A DNA stretch of 39,680 bases, from NCBI GenBank assembly GCA_902792795.1, contig CADBBB010000009.1, positions 1-39,680 on the forward strand. Direction: 5' to 3'. Origin of the DNA: an uncultured Spirochaetaceae bacterium (GTDB lineage: Bacteria; Spirochaetota; Spirochaetia; Treponematales; Treponemataceae). Position 1 is the first letter of the stretch. Each line of letters begins with the position of its first letter. The position numbers were made by a program, and so were the translations under genes. The notes below the pieces were generated by a model. It was not told the DNA's origin and did no database searches. It saw only the letters and a list, made by a program, of their open reading frames with translations. Shown in pieces: positions 33,534-39,680 of this stretch.

Positions 33534-34586
33534 ATGAAAAGAATCGAAAGAATTTTTATCGTCGCGCTGTTTATCATGTTGGCGCTTTGTTTGGCGGGCT
33601 GCAAGAAAAGCGCCAAAAAGTTTTTTACCTATTGGAACGACTGCGATTCCCTTGATTCGCTTGTGGAATTTGTGGAGGACGTTACCGACGAAAAATCGGC
33701 CAACTACATTCCGCAAAAAGACAGAATCGCCACCTTTGACATGGACGGAACGATTTTGGCGGAACTTTACCCTACCTATTTTGAATACAACATCCTTGAG
33801 TACCGCATTCTCGACGACCCTTCCTACAAAGACAAGGCTTCGGAAAGCGAGCGCGCGGCGGCCAACGCGATTCGCGACTTTGTCCGAAGCGGAAAAAAAC
33901 TTCCGCCGCATTTTGAGCTGGTTCACGCGAACGCGGCCGCTAAAGCGTATTCGGGCATGACTGTCGAAGACTTTGACGCCTACGTAAAGGAATACGCCAA
34001 AAAGCGCCCCAACGGTTTTACCGGCATGACGTTCGCCCAGTCTTTTTACAAGCCTATGCTCGAAGTCTTTGACTATTTAAAAAGCAGGGGCTTTACTTTT
34101 TATGTGGTTTCCGGCAGCGACCGCTTTATCGCGCGCGCCTTGGTTTCTTCCATCGGCGTAGAGCCGGAATATGTCATCGGAATGGACGTTCTGTTAAAGA
34201 CAAGCGGGCAGGGCGAGTCGGAAGGCGTGGATTACACTTGCGCGGTGGGCGAAAAAGTTGTTCGAACCGACAAGCTTATCATCAAAAACATCAAGAACAA
34301 CAAGGTAAAGCAAATCGCGCAGGAAATCGGAAAAGTTCCGGTCCTTTCGTTTGGCAACAGCGACGGCGACTGCGCCATGCACAACTACTGCCTTTCAAAC
34401 CAAAAATACAAGTCGCGCGTCTTTATGTTGATCGCCGACGACGACCAAGACGACCACGCCAACCGCGACAAGGCTCTAAAGCTTGGCGAAAAGTGGAAGG
34501 AGTCCGGTTATGTCGTCATCTCCATGCGCGACGACTTTAAGACGATTTACGGATCGAACGTAAAGAAGGTCGATTTCGTGTTCTAA
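33534..34586 (+). CDS. HAD-superfamily phosphatase, predicted lipoprotein
   Basis: A 350-residue protein. The ATG at 33534 (AGAGG upstream) is preferred over the GTG two codons earlier. The lipoprotein signal MKRIERIFIVALFIMLALCLAGC has its lipidated Cys at 23. HAD motifs: DMDGT (69-73, nucleophile D69), VVSGSD (motif II) and LSFGNSDGDCAM (motif IV). It is larger than minimal HAD enzymes, with an inserted cap between motifs I and II, consistent with periplasmic acid-phosphatase-like proteins. Substrate unknown. It is convergent with nrdG 30 bp away. Confidence 0.82.
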   Translation: MKRIERIFIVALFIMLALCLAGCKKSAKKFFTYWNDCDSLDSLVEFVEDVTDEKSANYIPQKDRIATFDMDGTILAELYPTYFEYNILEYRILDDPSYKDKASESERAAANAIRDFVRSGKKLPPHFELVHANAAAKAYSGMTVEDFDAYVKEYAKKRPNGFTGMTFAQSFYKPMLEVFDYLKSRGFTFYVVSGSDRFIARALVSSIGVEPEYVIGMDVLLKTSGQGESEGVDYTCAVGEKVVRTDKLIIKNIKNNKVKQIAQEIGKVPVLSFGNSDGDCAMHNYCLSNQKYKSRVFMLIADDDQDDHANRDKALKLGEKWKESGYVVISMRDDFKTIYGSNVKKVDFVF

Positions 34587-34615
34587 ATCTTTGGTCGGCC
34601 GCATTCATGGGCTTG

Positions 34616-35137
34616 CTAGTTGTTTTTGTCGCCGTCGCGTTCCGCCCAAAAGTCTTTCATTTTGATTATGCGCTGGTTGGAGGAGCCGCGGAAAGCCAGC
34701 TGCAAGTCTTTCTTTTCTTCGATGAAGGGGCCGTCAACCAAAACGTCTATCGAGCGCAAAATCTGCTCGGTATGCCCGGTATGGCGGCGGCCGTAGTCGG
34801 GGAGCAGGTCGGATTCCAAAACGTAGCCGGTCCAGCACCAAATGTCTTTTTGCGGAAACTTGGCCCGGACAATTTGAATCAATTCCAAAACGTCGGCTTG
34901 GTTTTCAACCTCAAAAGGCTCGCCGCCAAGGATTGAAAGCCCTTGGATAAAAGGCTTGTCCAAGGCTTCCAATACTTCGTTCAGCGCGTCAAGGCCAAAT
35001 TCCTTTCCGTATGAAAAATCCCATGTTTGCGGCTGGAAGCAGCCCTTGCAAGCGTTTTTGCAACCGCTTACAAAGACGCTCACTCGCACTCCTTCGCCGT
35101 CGGCTATGTCAAACTTTTTTATTTGGCCGTAAAACAT
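34616..35137 (-). CDS. nrdG: Anaerobic ribonucleoside-triphosphate reductase activating protein
   Basis: A 173-residue radical-SAM activase that installs the glycyl radical in NrdD. Start chosen at ATG 35137 (MFYGQIKKFD). The radical-SAM motif is the NrdG form CxxxCxxC: C26, C30, C33 (SGCKNACKGC). Further signatures are GLSILGGEPF and DVLVDGPF. It lies directly downstream of nrdD on the same strand, 71 bp apart, with a small hairpin between. Confidence 0.93.
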   Translation of the reverse strand: MFYGQIKKFDIADGEGVRVSVFVSGCKNACKGCFQPQTWDFSYGKEFGLDALNEVLEALDKPFIQGLSILGGEPFEVENQADVLELIQIVRAKFPQKDIWCWTGYVLESDLLPDYGRRHTGHTEQILRSIDVLVDGPFIEEKKDLQLAFRGSSNQRIIKMKDFWAERDGDKNN

Positions 35138-35161
35138 TGAGCCCCCGAAAATCCAAGACGG

Positions 35162-35178
35162 CCGCAATTTTTTTGCGG
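35162..35178 (-). other. Small hairpin between nrdD and nrdG
   Basis: CCGCAA (35162-35167) pairs with TTGCGG (35173-35178) around a T-rich loop (A-rich on the transcribed minus strand). It may tune nrdG expression or mRNA stability. Confidence 0.4.
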
Positions 35179-35208
35179 TCGCGCCTCTTGGTCAGTCAAC
35201 AGCCTGCG

Positions 35209-37425
35209 CTACAAGTGCAGGACGCGCTCTTTGATTTCCTGCGTTCGGCCCTGGTTCCAATACTGCGTTCCGATGTAGCCGCAAGTGCGTCGGGCGACGT
35301 TCATCGTTGACTGGTCGCGGTTCTGGCAGTTGGGACATTCCCAAACAAGCTTTCCGTCCTGGTCGGCAACAACTTGGATTTGGCCCGTGTAGCCGCACTT
35401 TTGGCAGCAGTCGCTCTTTGTGTTGAGTTCCGCGTACATGATGTTCTCGTAAATGTGCTTTAGGAGCGCCATCACGGCCGGAATGTTGTTTTCCATGTTG
35501 GGAACTTCAACGTAGCTCACCGCGCCGCCCGGAGAAAGAACCTGGAACTGCGACTCAAACGTGAGCTTTGTGAACGCGTCCATTTGCTCCGTTACGTGAA
35601 CATGGTAAGAGTTTGTGATGTAGTTTTTGTCGGTCACGCCGGGAATTTCGCCAAAGCGCTTTTTGAGGCACTTGGCGAACTTGTATGTCGTTGACTCAAG
35701 CGGTGTTCCGTACAAAGAAAAGTCGATATGCTCCTTTTCTTTCCAAGCCTTGCAAGCGTCGTTCATGTGGCGCATGACCTCAAGGGCAAAGGGAGTGGCG
35801 GCGGGGTCTGTGTGCGGCTTTCCCGTCATGTAGCGGACGCACTCGCAAAGGCCCGCGTAGCCTAAAGAGATTGTGGAATATCCGTTCATCAAAAGCTTGT
35901 CGATGGTTTCGCCCTTGGCGAGGCGGGCAAGCGCTCCGTTTTGCCAAAGAATCGGCGCCACGTCGCTCTTTGTTCCCATCAAGCGGTTGTGGCGGATCAT
36001 AAGAGCGCGGTAGCACAAGTCAAGGCGCTCGTCGAATATTTTCCAGAAAGCGTTAAGGTCGCGGTTGGAAGAACAGGCCACGTCAACCAAGTTTAGCGTC
36101 ACGACGCCTTGGTTGAATCTTCCGTAATACTTGGACTTTCCGGTCTGCCAGTTCTTGGCGCCGGCCACGTTGTCGTAGCCGTTCGCCGTTGAGTCCGGCG
36201 TAAGGAAAGAGCGGCAGCCCATGCAGGGGTAGCAGTTTCCGCGGCCGGAGCCGTCAATCTTAAGCTCAAGCATTTTCTTTTCGGAAATGTAGTCGGGAAC
36301 CATGCGGCGCGCCGTGCACTTGGCGGCAAGCTCGGTGAGGTAGTAGTACTTTGAGTCGGGCTCGATGTTGTCCTCTTCCAAAACGTAAATCAATTTTGGG
36401 AAGGCCGGCGTGACCCAATAGCCGCTTTCGTTTTTGACGCCCTTGTAGCGCTGGCGCAAAACTTCTTCTATAATCAAAGCCAAGTCCGCCTTTTCCTGCT
36501 CGGACTCCGCTTCGTTTAGGTACATGAAGACCGTTACAAAAGGCGACTGGCCGTTTGTCGTCATCAAAGTTACGACCTGGTATTGAATCGTCTGAACGCC
36601 GCGAGTGATTTCGTCGCTTAGGCGCTTTTGAACGATGTAGTCAAACTGCTCGCTGGTGTACTTGATGCCGGTCTTTTGCTCGATGTCGCGCAATTCGGCG
36701 GAAATCTTTTTGCGGCTAACGTCGACAAAGGGCGCCAAGTGGGTCAGCGAAATGCTCTGGCCGCCGTACTGGCAAGAGGCAACTTGCGCGATGATTTGCG
36801 TGGCGATGTTGCAGGCTGTGGAGAAGGAGTGGGGGCGGTCAATCTTTGTTCCGCTGATGACAGTTCCGTTTTGAAGCATGTCCTCCAAGTTTACCAAGTC
36901 GCAATTGTGCATGTGCTGGGCAAAGTAGTCCGCGTCGTGAAAGTGAATCAAGCCTTCCTCGTGCGCCTTGGTCAAGTCTTCGTCAAGCAAAAAGCGCTTG
37001 GTGATGTCCTTGCTGACCTCGCCGGCCATGTAGTCGCGCTGGACGGAAACGACCGTGGAATTTTTGTTTGAGTTTTCCTGCTTGACGTCCTCGTTGTTGC
37101 ATTCCAACAAAGAAAGAATTTGCTGGTCGGTGGAATTTTCCTTGCGGTTGAGCGCGTGCTGGTAGCGGTATGTGATGTATTTTTTTGCGATGGAGTAGGC
37201 TGAATTTTCCATGATTTTGGTTTCCACCAAATCCTGGATTTCCTCGACGTTGGGCTCGTGGCCGCGCTCCTCAAAGCTCTTTGTGATTTCCGCGCCGATT
37301 TTGTGGATTGTGTCCTCGCTCAAGCGCTCCGCCACGGGAACGGTCTCGTTGGCCTTGCGAATCGCGTTTTCTATTTTTTGAACGTCAAATTGAACTTCTT
37401 CGCCGTTTCTTTTGATGATTTTCAT
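35209..37425 (-). CDS. nrdD: Anaerobic ribonucleoside-triphosphate reductase
   Basis: A 738-residue class III reductase making dNTPs from NTPs without oxygen. An N-terminal ATP-cone covers about residues 1-95 (MKIIKRNGEEVQFDVQKIENAI), so allosteric control by ATP/dATP is expected. The catalytic barrel follows. The C-terminal zinc site has CCQKCG and CPNC, and the glycyl-radical loop is RRTCGYIG with G716 as radical residue. Length is typical. Upstream are a good promoter and NrdR-box-like palindromes. Confidence 0.97.
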   Translation of the reverse strand: MKIIKRNGEEVQFDVQKIENAIRKANETVPVAERLSEDTIHKIGAEITKSFEERGHEPNVEEIQDLVETKIMENSAYSIAKKYITYRYQHALNRKENSTDQQILSLLECNNEDVKQENSNKNSTVVSVQRDYMAGEVSKDITKRFLLDEDLTKAHEEGLIHFHDADYFAQHMHNCDLVNLEDMLQNGTVISGTKIDRPHSFSTACNIATQIIAQVASCQYGGQSISLTHLAPFVDVSRKKISAELRDIEQKTGIKYTSEQFDYIVQKRLSDEITRGVQTIQYQVVTLMTTNGQSPFVTVFMYLNEAESEQEKADLALIIEEVLRQRYKGVKNESGYWVTPAFPKLIYVLEEDNIEPDSKYYYLTELAAKCTARRMVPDYISEKKMLELKIDGSGRGNCYPCMGCRSFLTPDSTANGYDNVAGAKNWQTGKSKYYGRFNQGVVTLNLVDVACSSNRDLNAFWKIFDERLDLCYRALMIRHNRLMGTKSDVAPILWQNGALARLAKGETIDKLLMNGYSTISLGYAGLCECVRYMTGKPHTDPAATPFALEVMRHMNDACKAWKEKEHIDFSLYGTPLESTTYKFAKCLKKRFGEIPGVTDKNYITNSYHVHVTEQMDAFTKLTFESQFQVLSPGGAVSYVEVPNMENNIPAVMALLKHIYENIMYAELNTKSDCCQKCGYTGQIQVVADQDGKLVWECPNCQNRDQSTMNVARRTCGYIGTQYWNQGRTQEIKERVLHL

Positions 37426-37494
37426 TTTGAACTGTCCGCAAGCGGCGCGGTTTTTCGCGCTCTTTGCGTTTTCCTCCCTATTGTGTTGTCAAAA

Positions 37495-37552
37495 ACGCTA
37501 GATATAGCGTCTAGCATGGCTTTATAATACTACTAATAGCGGTCTTTGTAAA
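37495..37552 (-). promoter_or_regulatory. nrdDG promoter with NrdR-box-like pair
   Basis: On the minus strand, TTTACA (37552-37547), 17-bp spacer, TATTAT (37529-37524). Box 1, ACGCTAGATATAGCGT (37495-37510), is a palindrome close to the NrdR consensus ACACwATATAwwGTGT-type box. A weaker box, ATACTACTAATAGCGG (37527-37542), is centred exactly 32 bp away and overlaps the -10/spacer. NrdR boxes characteristically occur in pairs about three helical turns apart. Confidence 0.5.
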
Positions 37553-37617
37553 GGGGAAAAAAGACGAAAATTAGCATAAAAATTTGTTATACAAAACGGA
37601 ACTTCCTTTTTTTCCGC

Positions 37618-37646
37618 TTGACAAAGCTAAAAATCTTTTATAAAAT
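37618..37646 (+). promoter_or_regulatory. Promoter for the lipoprotein gene cluster
   Basis: TTGACA (37618-37623), 17-bp spacer, TAAAAT (37641-37646). It is one of the best sigma-70-type matches in the window. The gene starts at 37710. Confidence 0.7.
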
Positions 37647-37709
37647 ATTAAAACCTTTGCAAAGAATTTTTCTTAATGCAGGGGAAACTAAAAAAGGAGG
37701 CTTTTCAAT

Positions 37710-38006
37710 ATGAAAAAGCTTACAACACTCATCGCCGCTGCTGCCTTGACACTTGGCTTGGCCGCTTGTACATCAATCGCTCCGGTTAACGCTACATCTA
37801 ACCCGGTAGGATCAAAGGTAGGTGAAGCCGAGACAATGACAATCCTCGGATTCCTTACTCTCAAGCCCAAGGCTCTCTATGCCGACTACTCAATCCAGAC
37901 AGCTGCCAAGAACGGTGGTATCTCAAGAATTTCTACTGTTGATGTTTATCACAAGAACATTCTTAACATCATCTCTTGGACAACAACAATCGTTACTGGT
38001 GAGTAA
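37710..38006 (+). CDS. TRL-like family lipoprotein
   Basis: A 98-residue protein with signal MKKLTTLIAAAALTLGLAAC and lipidated Cys at 20. The mature part follows the TRL-like pattern: GSKVGEAETMTILGFL, then AAKNGGISRISTVDVYHKNILNI, ending in a short beta strand. Function of this family is unknown. A strong AGGAGG site and consensus promoter suggest high expression. A terminator overlaps the start of the next gene. Confidence 0.8.
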   Translation: MKKLTTLIAAAALTLGLAACTSIAPVNATSNPVGSKVGEAETMTILGFLTLKPKALYADYSIQTAAKNGGISRISTVDVYHKNILNIISWTTTIVTGE

Positions 38007-38627
38007 ATGATGAAAAAGCGGGAAATGCCTGCGGGGATTTCCCGCTTTGTTTTTTTTGCCATTCTTTTTGCCGCCACGGTTTTGGCCTCTTGCGCCTCAA
38101 AGCCGAGGATCGCGGAATTTACATTGCAAAACGGCGTGCAACAATATTTTGTGCACCAAATCACAATTAAAAAAAGCAAATTCATAGTTCAATTCGACAC
38201 TACAATCCATGTAAAAGATTCTGAATTGATAGACAATCCTGTGATTCGCTACATGCTCTACGACCAGATTTTTGGCCAGGAGCCCCAGAACGTCGTCATG
38301 TCATTTGAATGCGGCGGAACGGAATACGCTTGTTCCAAGGCAAAGCTTCTATACAAAGACGCGGAGTTGAACGGCCAGCGCTTTGAAATGGAAATGCTTC
38401 CGCCTGACTTTTTAAGCTTGATGTACAAGGCCGATCCGATTTTCTTGGTCTTTAAGAACGCCAAGACCGGCGACCTTCTTGGAAAAGTTGAAAGCAAAGA
38501 TTACAGGGAATCTTTGGTCAAGTTGAGATATGTTGTAAAAGACAACGAAGCTGCGGATGTCAGCGTCAACGTAAACGATCTTTCTGATGTTGTCAAAGCT
38601 ATTGCCAATGTTGAAGCCAATGAATAA
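38007..38627 (+). CDS. Predicted lipoprotein, function unknown
   Basis: A 206-residue protein starting directly after the TRL-like stop (TAAATG). Signal region MMKKREMPAGISRFVFFAILFAATVLASC has its lipobox Cys at 29. The mature domain is about 175 residues of mixed alpha/beta without a recognised family. Its first codons coincide with a 12-bp-stem intrinsic terminator (38013-38055), so it would be expressed only by read-through. No independent Shine-Dalgarno is obvious apart from GGTGAG, so translation is probably coupled to the upstream gene. Confidence 0.65.
   Translation: MMKKREMPAGISRFVFFAILFAATVLASCASKPRIAEFTLQNGVQQYFVHQITIKKSKFIVQFDTTIHVKDSELIDNPVIRYMLYDQIFGQEPQNVVMSFECGGTEYACSKAKLLYKDAELNGQRFEMEMLPPDFLSLMYKADPIFLVFKNAKTGDLLGKVESKDYRESLVKLRYVVKDNEAADVSVNVNDLSDVVKAIANVEANE
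38013..38055 (+). terminator. Intrinsic terminator/attenuator inside the start of the second lipoprotein gene
   Basis: AAAGCGGGAAAT (38013-38024) pairs perfectly with ATTTCCCGCTTT (38035-38046), followed by G and eight T residues. It lies 7 bp after the TRL-like stop, wholly within the downstream reading frame. Confidence 0.85.
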
Positions 38628-39159
38628 GAATATTTTGAGCGGCCTTTCTTTGGCCGCCCTTGTTTTGTTCGCGTCCTGCTCGTATTCAGGGCAGAAAACC
38701 ATAAGCGTAAACGGCTATACCCTAATCACTCCGTCGCAAGAGCGTTTTGAGCCGAGCGACGAGCGGCTTTCTCCGATTCCGTCCGGAATGGAGGGCGTGG
38801 ACTTTGCCGTTGAAAAGTTGTATTTGAGCAAGTCAAAAAAATCCGCTTTTATGATTTCTTCCGCCCTAATAAGCGTCGGGGACGTGGGCCAGGATTTTGC
38901 CGAGGAATATTTGCAAACCCTAAAAGGCCAGCTTGAAAAATCCGGCGCCGTGGAGCTCAACGTCCGCGACGGAAACGACGGCGTGAAAATCGCCTCGCTT
39001 GCCTTTGCCGCCGGAGATGTTTTGACCGACAAGGTGCTGATTTATTCCCTTGACAAGCCCAACGCCCTTATGATTGACTTTATATTTTCCGCCGACGAGG
39101 CTGAGTCTCTAAAAGATGACATGGCCGCGCTTTTGGATTCCATCTCTGTAATAGAATAG
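38620..39159 (+). CDS. Predicted lipoprotein, function unknown
   Basis: A 179-residue protein. I chose the ATG at 38620, overlapping the previous stop by 8 bp; upstream codons lie inside that gene. Signal [20 protein letters not shown] has lipidated Cys at 20. The mature domain contains [22 protein letters not shown] and [27 protein letters not shown], resembling small periplasmic lipoproteins, but I recognise no family. Probably co-transcribed with the two lipoproteins upstream. Confidence 0.68.
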   Translation: MNKNILSGLSLAALVLFASCSYSGQKTISVNGYTLITPSQERFEPSDERLSPIPSGMEGVDFAVEKLYLSKSKKSAFMISSALISVGDVGQDFAEEYLQTLKGQLEKSGAVELNVRDGNDGVKIASLAFAAGDVLTDKVLIYSLDKPNALMIDFIFSADEAESLKDDMAALLDSISVIE

Positions 39160-39175
39160 CGGCAAACGGACAAAA

Positions 39176-39236
39176 AAAATCCGCTGCCTTTCGGAGCGGA
39201 TTTTGCAAAGCAAGCGCCTTTCAGGGCGCTTTTCTT
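39176..39236. terminator. Double hairpin terminator between converging genes
   Basis: First stem AAAATCCGCT (39176-39185) with AGCGGATTTT (39195-39204). Second stem AAGCGCC (39212-39218) with GGCGCTT (39225-39231), followed by a T-rich tail. It serves the plus-strand lipoprotein operon and perhaps the converging minus-strand gene. Confidence 0.75.
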
Positions 39237-39241
39237 TTTAC

Positions 39242-39680
39242 TTACGCCTTTTTAGCGGGCGCTTTCTTGGCGGCCGGCTTTTTGGCAGCGGGCTTTTTGG
39301 CGGGCGCTTTCTTGGCGGCGGGCTTTTTGGCTGCTGTCGTCTTTTTGGCGGGCGCTTTCTTCGCTGCGGGCTTTTTGGCGGCTGTTGCCTTTTTGGCGGG
39401 CGCTTTCTTGGCGGCCGGCTTCTTGGCTACAGTTTTCTTAGCCGCTACTTTCTTGGCGGGCGCCTTTTTGGCGGCCGGTTTTTTAGCGGCGGGTTTCTTG
39501 GCGGCCGCTTTCTTGGCGGGCGCTGCTTTCTTGGCTGTTTCTGCCATATTCCTTCCCCCGGCTTTTTTCAAAGCCTTTTTATTTTTTTCCAAAGTCGTCG
39601 CCGTTTTAGCGGCGGGCTTTGCCTTGGACTTAGTTGAGGCCGCTTTTTTTGGAGCGGCTTTCTTTGTTATTTTATTTTCG
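39242..39680 (-). CDS. Lysine/alanine/proline-rich histone H1-like protein (5' partial)
   Basis: From 39547 the product is [18 protein letters not shown] followed by about ten [14 protein letters not shown] repeats, as in eukaryotic H1 tails and bacterial HC1/HC2 and Hup-tail proteins. The extreme basic charge implies DNA or RNA binding, possibly nucleoid compaction. The frame has no stop up to the window edge, and the upstream part ([24 protein letters not shown]) has the same composition, so the gene may begin beyond 39680. AAGGAAT just before the ATG at 39547 allows a shorter 101-residue product. The repeats make its length prone to slippage. Confidence 0.6.
   Translation of the reverse strand, partial: ENKITKKAAPKKAASTKSKAKPAAKTATTLEKNKKALKKAGGRNMAETAKKAAPAKKAAAKKPAAKKPAAKKAPAKKVAAKKTVAKKPAAKKAPAKKATAAKKPAAKKAPAKKTTAAKKPAAKKAPAKKPAAKKPAAKKAPAKKA

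Noticed and set aside
39203-39637. Plus-strand ORF rich in Gly/Phe/Leu opposite the histone-like gene
   Set aside because: It is the complement of the AAKKPAAKK repeats; low complexity with no start signal.

Overview
The window looks like a spirochaete chromosome, most probably a host-associated Treponema. Evidence for this: a BspA/TpLRR-type leucine-rich-repeat surface protein, lipoproteins with loose spirochaete-style lipoboxes, a grpE-dnaK-dnaJ block followed by RsbU/SpoIIE-type and STAS regulators, and strictly anaerobic enzymes (NrdD/NrdG, Hdr/Flx). The genus is an inference from gene content, not from a marker gene.

Layout. 1-8750 is a plastic accessory region: the 3' part of a giant Pmp-like beta-helix/LRR surface protein, two Rpn-like PD-(D/E)XK genes that share a nearly identical 203-bp 3' end, a second Pmp/LRR gene that is decapitated and frameshifted, and a 63-bp dispersed element that breaks one Rpn gene. 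8751-9382 holds an antitoxin-like scrap and tRNA-Thr(CGU). 9383-13300 is grpE-dnaK-dnaJ. 13630-17645 is a regulatory trio: an intact SpoIIE/PP2C phosphatase, a polytopic partner whose phosphatase domain has lost metal-binding residues, and a STAS anti-anti-sigma protein.

18236-29485 is the centrepiece: eleven closely spaced same-strand genes ending in a strong terminator. They read LDH/MDH-family dehydrogenase, fumC, hdrB, hdrC, hdrA, mvhD/flxD, flxC, flxB, flxA, frdB, frdA. Two TGTGA-N6-TCACA palindromes resembling Rex (or CRP) operators lie upstream. Read together, the operon could carry oxaloacetate to malate, fumarate and succinate with NADH as donor, with the Hdr-Flx complex as a flavin-based bifurcating module linking NADH, ferredoxin and a soluble, anchor-less fumarate reductase. 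This is the best candidate for an undescribed system here.

29542-33388 is an AT-rich island of minus-strand small secreted and zinc-ribbon proteins, divergent from an XRE regulator with operator-like palindromes over both promoters. 33534-39159 holds a HAD-family lipoprotein phosphatase, nrdG and nrdD (with a probable NrdR-type box pair), and three lipoproteins, the second of which begins inside an intrinsic terminator. The right edge carries part of a lysine/alanine/proline-rich histone H1-like gene.
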